A stretch of DNA of 64,000 bases from Mesobacillus subterraneus (GCF_003937825.1 NZ_RSFW01000013.1:124001-188000), one strand, 5' to 3'; numbered from the stretch's first letter, positions 25,867-33,960 are shown. Notes: generated from the letters alone by a model not told the origin. Translations and numbers: made by a program.

Positions 25867-27138
25867 TTATTGAAAAGGCTTCAGCACTTCTTCTGCTTTC
25901 TTCTGGGCCTTATCCAATCCTTCGTCAACAGTGCTTTGGCCGGTCAAGATCGATTGAATATGGTCATTGAAGATTTTCTGCACCTCACCATTTTGGTAGG
26001 TTGCCAATTCACTATCCGCATACTCCAATTGCTCGCGAGCAACAAGTGCTGGCGGGAATTCCTCTACATACTTCTTCAACAAATCCGTTTCGTATGCAGA
26101 TTCTCTTGTGGCTACATATCCAGTATCGATTGACCACTGAGCTACACGCTCAGGTTCTGTAAGGAACTTCATGAACTTGATTGACGCTTCCTTGTTTGCT
26201 TCTGGCAAATCTTTGAACAGGTAGATGTTTCCTCCTCCAGTCGGGGAACCATATTGATTGTTCGCCGGCAGGAAGGATACACCGAAATCAAAGTCTGCAT
26301 TGTTCTTTACATTGGTCAGATTACCTGTCGTATGGAACATCATCGCTATCTTACCACTCAGGAAGTCAGAAGGAACTGTCGCCCACTCAATGACACCCTC
26401 CGGCATGATCTTATGCTCTTTTCCAAGGGACAACCAGTACTCCATCGCTTCTTTTGCGTATGGTGCATTGAAGTATACTTCCTTTCCATCTTCAGACATT
26501 ATGTTGTCTTCAGTCTGTAGGGCTAAAGCCTGGAACATCCAGTACTGATATCCAGTACTCGGGATTTCAAGACCCCACTGATCCTTGCCGCCATTCTTCG
26601 TCAGCTTCTTTCCGTACTCAACCAGCTGATCCCAATTTTCAGGCGGAGCTTCCGGATCCAGCCCGGCTTCTTTGAATGCGTCCTTGTTGTAATAAAGGAC
26701 GATGGTGCTGCGCTGAAATGGCAAACTGTACACTTTATCACCGATCGATGAATTCGCCATAAATCCATCATAGAAATCGTCTAAGTACTCTTTCTCAAAC
26801 AGAGGTGTCACTTCCTCAATCAAGTCGTTCTCAAGCAATGTGAATAAATCAATCGAGAATAAAACAGCCAGTTCAGGCGGATTCCCTCCCTGTGACGACG
26901 CCATCACCTGTGTCATCGTTTCAGCATAACTTCCGCCATATTTTGCATTAACTTTGATGTCCGGATTCTCTTTCTCAAAGTCAGCCACAATCTTATCAAC
27001 AATGTTCGCTACATCCCCGCCAACCGCAACCGGGAACCAGAAGTCAATCTCAGTCTTTTCCTTCGTTCCAGCACCACTGCTGCATCCTGCAATGCCAACT
27101 AATAGAACAAAGATTAATGATAAGAACCTAATTTTCAT
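25867..27138 (-). CDS. ugpB: ABC transporter substrate-binding lipoprotein (UgpB-like)
   Basis: This 423-aa solute-binding lipoprotein has a signal peptide ending in GIAGC (Cys19). The mature part opens with IDFWFPVAVGGDVANIVDK and contains YGGSYAETMTQVMAS and SLPFQRSTIVLYYN, which fit the glycerol-3-phosphate-binding UgpB group of CUT1 receptors (W-x-A/S-x-x-G-like loop). GGGGAGG precedes the ATG. It is the first gene of ugpBAE-MBL-HAD, preceded by a good promoter and GlpP-type leader C. Confidence 0.82.
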   Translation of the reverse strand: MKIRFLSLIFVLLVGIAGCSSGAGTKEKTEIDFWFPVAVGGDVANIVDKIVADFEKENPDIKVNAKYGGSYAETMTQVMASSQGGNPPELAVLFSIDLFTLLENDLIEEVTPLFEKEYLDDFYDGFMANSSIGDKVYSLPFQRSTIVLYYNKDAFKEAGLDPEAPPENWDQLVEYGKKLTKNGGKDQWGLEIPSTGYQYWMFQALALQTEDNIMSEDGKEVYFNAPYAKEAMEYWLSLGKEHKIMPEGVIEWATVPSDFLSGKIAMMFHTTGNLTNVKNNADFDFGVSFLPANNQYGSPTGGGNIYLFKDLPEANKEASIKFMKFLTEPERVAQWSIDTGYVATRESAYETDLLKKYVEEFPPALVAREQLEYADSELATYQNGEVQKIFNDHIQSILTGQSTVDEGLDKAQKKAEEVLKPFQ

Positions 27139-27169
27139 GCCATTTCCTCCCCTTATATTTTTTTTTCAT

Positions 27170-27256
27170 AAAAAAACCCATGAACAATAAACTGCACCAC
27201 AAATAAGTGTCATGCATTTTATTGGTCACAGGGATTCTCCGCATCTCTACCCTTAG
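27170..27256 (-). promoter_or_regulatory. GlpP-type antitermination leader C, ahead of ugpB
   Basis: On the minus strand AAGGGTAGAGATGCGGAGA (from 27255) leads directly into a terminator: CCCTGTGACCAATAAA (27218-27233) pairs with TTTATTGTTCATGGG (27177-27191) with one mismatch and one bulge, and an inner TGCA-based helix, followed by seven Ts (27170-27176). AGGG of the motif can instead pair with CCCT of the terminator arm. Just upstream TAGACA/TGTCTA forms another small hairpin (27254-27272). The ugpB ribosome site comes after the terminator, so expression needs read-through. Confidence 0.8.
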
Positions 27257-27294
27257 ACAACAACCTGTCTAATCTATATGTCTGATTATTCATA

Positions 27295-27323
27295 ATAATA
27301 CAACACTAAGTAATTATTGGCAA
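27295..27323 (-). promoter_or_regulatory. Promoter of the ugp-like operon
   Basis: On the minus strand TTGCCA (27318-27323), a 17-nt spacer and TATTAT (27295-27300) form a SigA-type promoter. It gives a leader of roughly 150 nt containing the antitermination site. Confidence 0.8.
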
Positions 27324-27402
27324 TAAAATTTTTATTATCTATGAGATTGGGAGCTCATGTATTACAGGTGAGTCACTTCAATATTTTCAAACAAAGCAAA
27401 TA

Positions 27403-27433
27403 GGCACCACCCAACTTAAGTTGGGATGGTGCC
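27403..27433 (-). terminator. Terminator after the 27.5-kb minus-strand genes
   Basis: GGCACCACCCAACTT and AAGTTGGGATGGTGCC form a nearly perfect hairpin with one bulge. It lies 97 bp beyond the stop at 27530; T-rich sequence follows on both strands. Confidence 0.75.
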
Positions 27434-27529
27434 TTGTTTATCCATGGGATAGTCTGACCCACTCATCCTGGCTATTTAAGAGAAGCAAGTTACTACCAAT
27501 TTACTACCATCTTAATTCCTTTCTTCCGC

Positions 27530-29020
27530 TCACCCAAGAAAAAAGGCGTCCAGGTCAACATCATTCTTTAAAATCTTGCTTTCAGGTACTCCGGTTTCCC
27601 TGGCTAAATCGACGGATGCTGCAGCTAAAACTGCTGAATTGGCATCCACATCGAATGCTGCTTCGATCAAGGAATTGAATTGGGCATAGGTTTGATTAAT
27701 TTTGGTGATGATTTCTTGGTAAACATGATCCACTTTTTGCAATATAGAATCGGTATAGGCATTCATCTTTTTCTTTAACTCTTCTTCTCTGGCGCCTAAA
27801 TTATCTTTTGCAAAACCCCAGACAAAGTTGGCTGTAACTGTACCGATAATGGAACCAAGAACAGGAATTGGAATCAGCATTTGCCCAATTGCTCCGCCTG
27901 TGGCGGCAATGCCCGCTTCCAGGCATAATACCTGGCCCTGGTTTACAAACTCATCCATAGAGATCTTGTCTTTATTCAAGTCAGTAAGCAAGGACGTCAT
28001 ACCCATAGCTGCACTTGTCACAGCACCAGCAAAAGGGGTTGAAAGGGAAGTCAGGTTCGTCAGAGCATAGATACTCCCCGCTGTTACTCCGCCTTTGACA
28101 CCTGCTTTGGCAGAACTTAAACCAACCTCTGTCCAATCATCCCGGTCAAAATCCTGGATTTTTTTCCCCGACTTTACTTTGCTGTAAATTACCGTAATCG
28201 TATTCAAGGAAGCTGCGATTGCAGCTGCAATCCCGGCGACTTTAACTCCTTCGCCAACTGATGGTCCTTTTTGCGCATCAACCGCCTTTGAACGGTCTTT
28301 TGCATCCTGTTCAATTTGATCCTGAATTTTCTGATTTTCATCTATGATTTGGTCTTGGTGCTTGGTAACTGTTTCTCCTGCTGTCCCTAATTGAGCCTCG
28401 CTGTAATCCACTACTGAAGGTTTTACCAGGTCGTGGAAGCTCCTGCCCGTTTGCCGTTCCAGTTCTTCGATTTTTTGAAGAATAGCCCTTACCGATTTGT
28501 CACTCAATCCTTCAGGGGCCTTCCCGGATTTAATCATTTCGATGATCTTATATTGATCCTTTGGTATAGAGTAGTTCATGGAACGATCCTGATATTTATC
28601 GAAATGTTCAAGTACATGCTTAAGTGTATTATTAGTGCCATTGATGAATTTTGATTGATACTTTATACCATCCAAGATGAAATCTTCCGGTGCTGTACGG
28701 CCCACCCCATTGAATGTAGCCACTTCAGTTTGGCCCTTCAAAGCTGCCCAGGCATTTCGAATATGAACTTCCAGATGTTCGGCCACTTCTCCATGCTTCG
28801 TGCGCTCGGAACCTAATATATTGTTAGGTTCCGATAGAAACTGACGCATCTTTATCATATTACTCAAGGCATTTTCAAAATTACCACTCTGCTGCTGCTG
28901 TTTTTGCAATGTTTCTCTAACGATGTCATCCAACTGCCTGGCAATCGACTGGTTTTTCCAATGATTAAAACCTTCTACCCCAGCCGCAGTGATTTGATCC
29001 TTCCAAACAGTGGCCGACAT
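27530..29020 (-). CDS. Unrecognised protein: possible PD-(D/E)XK-like N-terminus plus hydrophobic Gly/Ala-rich core
   Basis: I do not recognise this 496-aa family. Residues 70-80 contain GSERTKHGEVAEH and residues 111-124 contain PEDFILDGIKYQSK. An upstream Glu, an Asp and a QxK triad in that order is the pattern of PD-(D/E)XK nucleases, so a nuclease domain is possible. Residues about 255-405 are long hydrophobic Gly/Ala-rich segments that could insert in a membrane or pack as a bundle, and the C-terminus is helical. No signal peptide. Its ATG overlaps the previous gene's stop by one base (TAATG), so the two are translationally coupled and probably work together. Confidence 0.6.
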   Translation of the reverse strand: MSATVWKDQITAAGVEGFNHWKNQSIARQLDDIVRETLQKQQQQSGNFENALSNMIKMRQFLSEPNNILGSERTKHGEVAEHLEVHIRNAWAALKGQTEVATFNGVGRTAPEDFILDGIKYQSKFINGTNNTLKHVLEHFDKYQDRSMNYSIPKDQYKIIEMIKSGKAPEGLSDKSVRAILQKIEELERQTGRSFHDLVKPSVVDYSEAQLGTAGETVTKHQDQIIDENQKIQDQIEQDAKDRSKAVDAQKGPSVGEGVKVAGIAAAIAASLNTITVIYSKVKSGKKIQDFDRDDWTEVGLSSAKAGVKGGVTAGSIYALTNLTSLSTPFAGAVTSAAMGMTSLLTDLNKDKISMDEFVNQGQVLCLEAGIAATGGAIGQMLIPIPVLGSIIGTVTANFVWGFAKDNLGAREEELKKKMNAYTDSILQKVDHVYQEIITKINQTYAQFNSLIEAAFDVDANSAVLAAASVDLARETGVPESKILKNDVDLDAFFLG

Positions 29021-29871
29021 TACTTGCCAACTTCCTTCATGAATAATGCTGACAAGCTCTCAGTATTGTTGATGATGGCTCTTAAGAAATCACGCTGTTC
29101 CTGTGAAAAATCAGTAAAGGATTTTACACTTGTCGAAAGACTAGTAAAAGAAATTAAGCTTTGCTCCAGCTTTGTAGCCAAGGTTTGGGTTGTATGTCTC
29201 AATTCCATAATTTCAAGGGAAGTAGCATCAAGAACTTTAGTTGCCTTTACAACTTCGACTCTCTCCCGATCAGCCTTGATTGCTGCTTCTTTATTCTTTT
29301 TACTTGCAAAAAACCCCCCAGCTGCCAAACTGGCTGCACCAATTCCCCAGCCAATCGGGCCAGCCAATGCAAGCAAGGCACCTCCTCCTGCCATACCGCC
29401 CCCGCCGGCTGCAAGAGCACCACCGCCTAACCACGCTAATGCCGCGTTGGTTGCCGCTGCACCTGATAAACCAGAAATTGCAGCCCCCGTTGAGGCAGTC
29501 CCAAATGTTGTAGCAATCGCCATTGCCGCTGTTGGGGCAAATGCAGCGGTTGCCACTCCAGCCGCTACACCAGCTGCCGTACCGCCACCTGCCAGCTTAA
29601 TCATTTCTTTTTCATCATAAGAAATATCAGAAAGCGCCTTGAAACTGGCAAGGTTAACGTGAACTTGATCAAAGCTTTTTTCAAATTCTTTCGGGGTATT
29701 CGCTAACGTATTTATGTAAGCCTCTACCTTGGCAATCACGTCTACTCCATGTGTGCGGGTATTATGCAGCTTAATCGCATTATTCTGTAAAGCCTTAGAA
29801 GAACCCTCGTAATTGCTAATTGCATTCTTTAACTTTTCTATCGCTTCTTTTTTTAGTGAGCCATTTAACAT
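29020..29871 (-). CDS. Unrecognised coiled-coil protein with a Gly/Ala-rich hydrophobic centre
   Basis: This 283-aa protein has helical charged ends (about 1-90 and 200-283) around an extremely Gly/Ala-rich hydrophobic middle (about 93-190, with runs such as GGGGMAGGGALLALAGPIG). Helical hairpins bracketing a hydrophobic stretch resemble alpha-pore-forming toxins, but I see no specific family signature. It is coupled to the downstream 496-aa gene by a one-base stop/start overlap. Upstream, a GGGACGGT repeat separates it from the WHH nuclease gene, so shared transcription is possible but unsure. Confidence 0.6.
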   Translation of the reverse strand: MLNGSLKKEAIEKLKNAISNYEGSSKALQNNAIKLHNTRTHGVDVIAKVEAYINTLANTPKEFEKSFDQVHVNLASFKALSDISYDEKEMIKLAGGGTAAGVAAGVATAAFAPTAAMAIATTFGTASTGAAISGLSGAAATNAALAWLGGGALAAGGGGMAGGGALLALAGPIGWGIGAASLAAGGFFASKKNKEAAIKADRERVEVVKATKVLDATSLEIMELRHTTQTLATKLEQSLISFTSLSTSVKSFTDFSQEQRDFLRAIINNTESLSALFMKEVGK

Positions 29872-29917
29872 AGTTGATTTCCCCTTTATAAAAATATGCC
29901 TCGGGACGGAATTTACT

Positions 29918-29996
29918 TAAAACACAAGAACCGTGCCTCTGTTTTTGGTCCGGAACTTATCAAAACACTAGAACCGTCCCTCTGTTTTACCTCTGT
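29918..29996. repeat. GGGACGGT repeat, double half-site
   Basis: Two similar arms, AAAACACAAGAACCGTGCCTC and AAAACACTAGAACCGTCCCTC, lie in the same orientation. They fill the gap between the WHH gene and the downstream pair. Confidence 0.75.
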
Positions 29997-29997
29997 T

Positions 29998-30894
29998 TTA
30001 GCGGCTGTCATTGCCTCCGCCCCAGATGGCTCGGCCGCCTGTGTGGGCTGTTTGTTCATGGGTTTCTTGGTCTACGAGCTGCAATAGTCCTGGTTCTTCG
30101 TTATGGTGCCAGGTGTATCCTTCGGGTGTTTGTCCGGCTGCGAGATTTTGGAGATCAAATTGTGAAAGGTTCATTTCATTGGTAAGTTGCGGGTTTTCCA
30201 TGATTGCCTGATACAGGGTATCATTCGCTACTTTAAAATGGACACCATCACTCTCGGTATATAGTTCTCCTGCTATGATGACATTAAAGGTCTCATCAAA
30301 CACCGGAAAGGTTCCTTCAATCACCTGACCATTCGGCAGATTCACTATTTTTTCTACAAATAGAACACCTGTCTCTGGATGCTCATATCCATTCAAGTGG
30401 TCATTCCTTGTTTCAATCTCCTCTGCTTCCACTACGTCCGCACCATCTGCCAAGTCCAATACACCTATCGCCAGCCCTGAAACGACCACTACTTTTCCGA
30501 GATTCTTCAGCCCCTTGATGGCCTGGTCCTTATCACCGCTTGAGTATCCTTTGTATGTAGTGCCTACATTTTGTGCCGTATATTTCAGGGTGGATCCTAT
30601 TCCTCTTATCGTCCTTCCAGTAGAGTCTTTTAAATCCTTCAATCCCTTTTGCTTATGATATTCATCTTGCTTGATTGCACCATATGCCCCGTTAACAGCT
30701 CCATCCAGGAACTGACCAGCGTTATCCAGTGCGATCTCAGATGCTGTTTTAATGCCATCACCAACCTCTTCGATCCACACTCCAGTCCCCTTCCACTTAC
30801 TGCCTACGGCTTTTCCAACCACCTTGACACTTCCGCCGATCAATCCACCACCAACAGTCCCGGCACCCTTGCCAATTGTACGAATAATACCCAT
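29998..30894 (-). CDS. WHH-type HNH/EndoVII nuclease, toxin-like
   Basis: This 298-aa protein ends in PEGYTWHHNEEPGLLQLVD followed by ETHEQTAHTGGRAIWGG, the signature of the HNH/Endonuclease VII WHH nuclease family found at the C-termini of polymorphic toxins (about residues 255-298). The N-terminal part is glycine-rich (GAGTVGGGLIGGSVKVVGKA) and the middle contains a hydrophobic segment near 135-150. No signal peptide is present. The leader carries a c-di-GMP-I riboswitch and terminator. The ribosome site (GAAAGTGAAG) is weak. No obvious adjacent immunity gene was found. A housekeeping or phage-defence role rather than an exported toxin is also possible. Confidence 0.82.
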   Translation of the reverse strand: MGIIRTIGKGAGTVGGGLIGGSVKVVGKAVGSKWKGTGVWIEEVGDGIKTASEIALDNAGQFLDGAVNGAYGAIKQDEYHKQKGLKDLKDSTGRTIRGIGSTLKYTAQNVGTTYKGYSSGDKDQAIKGLKNLGKVVVVSGLAIGVLDLADGADVVEAEEIETRNDHLNGYEHPETGVLFVEKIVNLPNGQVIEGTFPVFDETFNVIIAGELYTESDGVHFKVANDTLYQAIMENPQLTNEMNLSQFDLQNLAAGQTPEGYTWHHNEEPGLLQLVDQETHEQTAHTGGRAIWGGGNDSR

Positions 30895-30921
30895 ACGTTT
30901 TCACTTCACTTTCAGGAGTAT

Positions 30922-30977
30922 AAGAAAAGCTATCCCATGAAATAAAGGATAGCCAAACAAACATAGAATGTTTTGGC
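30922..30977 (-). terminator. Riboswitch expression platform: terminator with competing antiterminator
   Basis: On the minus strand GCTATCC (30947-30953) pairs with GGATAGC (30929-30935), followed by TTTTCTTAT: an intrinsic terminator. An alternative hairpin, GCCAAA (30972-30977) with TTTGGC (30952-30957) plus inner ACAT/ATGT, would consume both the 3' strand of aptamer helix P1 and the first bases of the terminator. If ligand stabilises P1, the antiterminator is lost and transcription stops, so I predict an OFF switch. Confidence 0.7.
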
Positions 30978-31056
30978 AACCCGACTATCATAATCCCCTG
31001 GGGATTTTAGACTCGGAGCTTTGCGTCCTTACCTTTTGATAAGTTTGCCTTTATCA
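30974..31056 (-). promoter_or_regulatory. Cyclic-di-GMP-I (GEMM) riboswitch aptamer
   Basis: The minus strand reads GGCAAAC, a P2 hairpin CTTATC-AAAA-GGTAAG, the hallmark GGACGCAAAGC, TCCGAGTCTAAAA, a CCCCAGGGG hairpin, then ATGATAGTCGGGTTGCC. These are the conserved GEMM-I blocks in order, with the 3' GTTGCC pairing back to GGCAA(A)C. It lies between a plausible promoter and the terminator ahead of the WHH nuclease gene. Confidence 0.92.
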
Positions 31057-31088
31057 CATAAATTTAGGACTTTTATCATAAATATATT

Positions 31089-31118
31089 TTACTAGATATG
31101 ATCGGTCGCTTTTGTCAA
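31089..31118 (-). promoter_or_regulatory. Putative promoter of the riboswitch transcript
   Basis: On the minus strand a perfect -35 TTGACA (31113-31118) is 18 nt ahead of TAGTAA (31089-31094). A better -10-like TAAAAT is 21 nt away. Placement just ahead of the aptamer supports it. Confidence 0.55.
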
Positions 31119-31142
31119 TTAATGTCGAAAAAGATAAAAATT

Positions 31143-31385
31143 GCAAAAAACACAGGGGGGGTTCTACTGTTTCAAATGGAACTTTCCTTAGCGCCAGCCA
31201 CTTTTACGGTAAATACGAGAAGTTCAGAGAGCGGATTGAACGCTGAATGAAATATTCCCTAAAATAAGCAATTTCTTTAGAATACAGAAAATTTAGCCTT
31301 ACAAGAAATATCGGCAATAAGACCTAGGTGTTTAAAAAACTCTTCCGACAAATTTCGCCTAAAACATTTGCAGGGGAGATAGCAC
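31143..31385. other. Non-coding gap with a degenerate GGGACGGT-like repeat
   Basis: Between the riboswitch promoter and the galU terminator I see no gene with a ribosome site. A degenerate match to the dispersed palindrome (AAAAACACAGGGGGGGTTCTA, near 31145-31170) is present; the rest is AT-rich and featureless. Confidence 0.5.
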
Positions 31386-31423
31386 AAAAAAAGGAAGTAT
31401 GAGATCTCTCTCTGTACTTCCTT
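31386..31423 (-). terminator. galU terminator
   Basis: AAGGAAGTA and TACTTCCTT arms enclose a short loop; on the minus strand seven Ts follow. It lies about 20 bp past the galU stop. Confidence 0.9.
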
Positions 31424-31445
31424 ATCAGCATATTAAGATTATCTT

Positions 31446-32324
31446 TTAACACAGTTCCCTATGAAAAATGTTATTGAGGTAGTTAATTATTTCTGCCTTT
31501 AATTCCTCATCCTGGAGCGCAAACTCGATCGTCGTTTTTACAAACCCAAGCTTCTCCCCGACATCATACCTCTTTCCTTCGAAGTCATAAGCGAAGACGC
31601 GCTGAATCTGGTTCAGTTTCTGGATTGCATCCGTCAGCTGGACTTCACCGCCCGCGCCAGTCTCCATTTCATCGAGGAACATGAAAATCTCTGGAGTGAG
31701 GATGTATCTGCCCATGATAGCAAGATTGGATGGCGCACTGCCGGCCTCAGGCTTTTCGACCAGTTCCTCCACTTGATAGCGTCTGCCCTGCTGGATGGAA
31801 GTAGCAATGATGCCGTAACGGGATGTTTCCTCCATCGGTACAGGCTGGACACCAATGACTGACGACCGTGTAGTTTCAAACTGATCCAGCAGCTGCTTCA
31901 GGCAAGGGGTATCACTCTGGACAATATCATCCCCAAGCAGCACCGCAAAAGGTTCCTCTCCGATGAAATGGCGTGCACACCAAACCGCATGCCCCAGTCC
32001 CTTCGGCTCCTTCTGGCGAATATAATGGATATCAGCCAGGTTCGTCGAATGCCGGACCTTCTCCAGCAATTCCAGCTTCCCCTTGTTCTCCAGGTTCCGC
32101 TCAAGCTCGGGAGAATAATCGAAATGGTCCTCGATCGCCCGCTTCCCTTTTCCTGTGACGATGATGATATCCTCTATTCCGGAGGCAACCGCTTCTTCGA
32201 CAATGTATTGGATCGTAGGTTTGTCTGCGATCGGCAGCATTTCCTTCGGCATGGCTTTTGTCGCCGGGAGAAAACGCGTTCCGAGCCCAGCTGCCGGGAT
32301 GATCGCCTTTCGCACTTTTTTCAA
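31446..32324 (-). CDS. galU: UTP-glucose-1-phosphate uridylyltransferase
   Basis: This 292-aa nucleotidyltransferase makes UDP-glucose from glucose 1-phosphate and UTP for teichoic acid glucosylation, glycolipids and polysaccharides. The N-terminal signature is [20 protein letters not shown], with the UTP site [14 protein letters not shown] and metal-site VLLGDDIV. Length is typical of GtaB/GalU. It starts with TTG behind GGGGGAGG. It stands alone with its own terminator. Confidence 0.95.
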   Translation of the reverse strand: MKKVRKAIIPAAGLGTRFLPATKAMPKEMLPIADKPTIQYIVEEAVASGIEDIIIVTGKGKRAIEDHFDYSPELERNLENKGKLELLEKVRHSTNLADIHYIRQKEPKGLGHAVWCARHFIGEEPFAVLLGDDIVQSDTPCLKQLLDQFETTRSSVIGVQPVPMEETSRYGIIATSIQQGRRYQVEELVEKPEAGSAPSNLAIMGRYILTPEIFMFLDEMETGAGGEVQLTDAIQKLNQIQRVFAYDFEGKRYDVGEKLGFVKTTIEFALQDEELKAEIINYLNNIFHRELC

Positions 32325-32390
32325 TGAACCTCCCCCTTCATATCATCTCTATTAAACATTTTACTGTATATGCCGATAAAATATGAGAGC

Positions 32391-32422
32391 AAAAAAAAGG
32401 CCGCCTTTCATTGAAGGCAGCC
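32391..32422 (-). terminator. Terminator of the 50-aa gene
   Basis: GGCCGCCTT (32399-32407) pairs with AAGGCAGCC (32414-32422), followed on the minus strand by eight Ts. Confidence 0.85.
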
Positions 32423-32425
32423 AAT

Positions 32426-32578
32426 TCATTCAGAACAAGTCTTTAAATCTATAATTAAATCTTCCATTAGTTTCTGGATCGTGATTTCATTGTTAGATGT
32501 GCCTTTTTCAAAGGTGCGTTTCATCACGTCAAAAAACAATTCCTGATTCAGTTCAGCAGGTCTTTCCTGTGCATTCAT
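32426..32578 (-). CDS. Small conserved-type cytosolic protein, 50 aa
   Basis: A 50-aa acidic/helical peptide starting MNAQERPAELNQ. The ATG at 32578 follows AGGAGGA; the open frame extends ten codons upstream without a ribosome site. A strong terminator follows directly, which supports a real expressed unit. I do not recognise the family. No signal or membrane segment. Confidence 0.65.
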   Translation of the reverse strand: MNAQERPAELNQELFFDVMKRTFEKGTSNNEITIQKLMEDLIIDLKTCSE

Positions 32579-32766
32579 ACTATTGTTCCTCCTGAGTCTA
32601 GATGACATTATTCTATTAAACTCGTCACGATTTGTAAATGGATTTCCAGTATTTAAACAAATTATAGGTAAAATTCGCTACAAATTGTCATATATTTGTA
32701 CTTTATCCTATTTTCGTATGATAGAATATTGATATAAAAATAACCAGATTGGAGTGTTGACGAAAA

Positions 32767-33957
32767 TTGAAGAAACAAGCCGCTTCTTTTGTAACCGCCG
32801 CCATTCTGTCCTCTGCCTTCGCCGGAATCGCCTCAGCCGATACATATACCGTAAAAAAAGGGGATACATTATCCCACATTGCTTTTACATATAAAACGAG
32901 TGTTTTAGAATTAAAGAAAACAAACAAATTAACCTCTGATTTAATTTATGCGAACCAGAAGCTGACTGTTCCTTCAGCGGGTAGTAAGGTGACGGCTGCA
33001 TCTGTTAAAAAGACGACCGCTGCAAAGACTACTGCTCCGGCGAAAACATCAGCACCTGCTCAGAAAACGACTGCACAGGCTGCAACCTATGTCGTGAAAA
33101 GCGGGGATACTCTCAGCAAGATTGCCTCCAAGCATAAAATCAAGCTGAATGACCTGATGAAATGGAACGGACTCAAAAACCATTTGATTTATCCAGGACA
33201 GAAGCTCAAGGTTTCGAATGGGACAAGCAGTACCACGGCCTCTAAGAAGGAGACCGATCCTGCTCAGAAGCCTGCATCCAAACCAGCACAAAAACCTGCT
33301 GCGTCCGCACCTGCTAAGCCTACACAAACGCCTGCGGTTAAGCCAGCACCTGCTCCAGCTCCAGCACAGCCTGCCAAGCCAGCTGCGACACCTGTTGCAC
33401 AGATCGAATATGTCGTGAAGTCCGGTGATACGCTCAGTAAAATCAGCTTGCAGTTCGGCATGACGGTACAGCAGCTTAAGGATGTTAATAAGCTCACTTC
33501 TGACTTGATCTTTGTCGGACAGAAGCTCATGGTAACCAAGCCAGCCGATTCACCTGCAGCTGTTACAACTCCGACAAGCCCGCCAACTGGCACCCAGGAA
33601 CCTGCTGTCATTTCCTTCGCTAAAGAAGTGATGGGTGTTCCATACGTGTGGGCCGGAAGCACGCCCGAAGGCTTCGATTGCAGCGGATTCATTTACTACG
33701 CCTTCAATAAAGCAGGCAAGCAAATGGGACGCTACTCATCCGAGGGTTATTACAGCCGTTCCTTCTACGTGAATGATCCACAGCCAGGTGATCTCGTATT
33801 TTTTGAGAATACATATAAACCTGGCATCTCCCATATGGGCATTTACTTAGGAAACAACGAATTCATCCACGCTAGCACCACCGGCGGCGTGATGATCTCC
33901 AACCTGAGTGAAACCTATTACGCAAAGCATTTTGAAGGATTTAAGAGATTTTATTAA
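32767..33957 (+). CDS. LysM-NlpC/P60 cell-wall endopeptidase
   Basis: This 396-aa secreted peptidoglycan hydrolase has a signal peptide cut after about FAGIASA, three LysM repeats (about 27-69, 107-150, 216-258, each with a GDTLS core) joined by Lys/Pro/Ala-rich linkers, and a C-terminal NlpC/P60 domain. The catalytic Cys is in GFDCSGF and the His in ISHMGIYLG. It likely cleaves gamma-D-Glu-diaminopimelate bonds, like LytF/LytE/CwlS of B. subtilis. It starts with TTG, 10 nt after GGAGTG. A terminator follows immediately. Confidence 0.93.
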   Translation: MKKQAASFVTAAILSSAFAGIASADTYTVKKGDTLSHIAFTYKTSVLELKKTNKLTSDLIYANQKLTVPSAGSKVTAASVKKTTAAKTTAPAKTSAPAQKTTAQAATYVVKSGDTLSKIASKHKIKLNDLMKWNGLKNHLIYPGQKLKVSNGTSSTTASKKETDPAQKPASKPAQKPAASAPAKPTQTPAVKPAPAPAPAQPAKPAATPVAQIEYVVKSGDTLSKISLQFGMTVQQLKDVNKLTSDLIFVGQKLMVTKPADSPAAVTTPTSPPTGTQEPAVISFAKEVMGVPYVWAGSTPEGFDCSGFIYYAFNKAGKQMGRYSSEGYYSRSFYVNDPQPGDLVFFENTYKPGISHMGIYLGNNEFIHASTTGGVMISNLSETYYAKHFEGFKRFY

Positions 33958-33960
33958 AGA

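Noticed and set aside
31143-31385. Third 21-bp periodic array in the gap before galU
   Set aside because: Similar AT-rich words recur, but spacing varies (for example 18 bp), so no fixed period could be shown.
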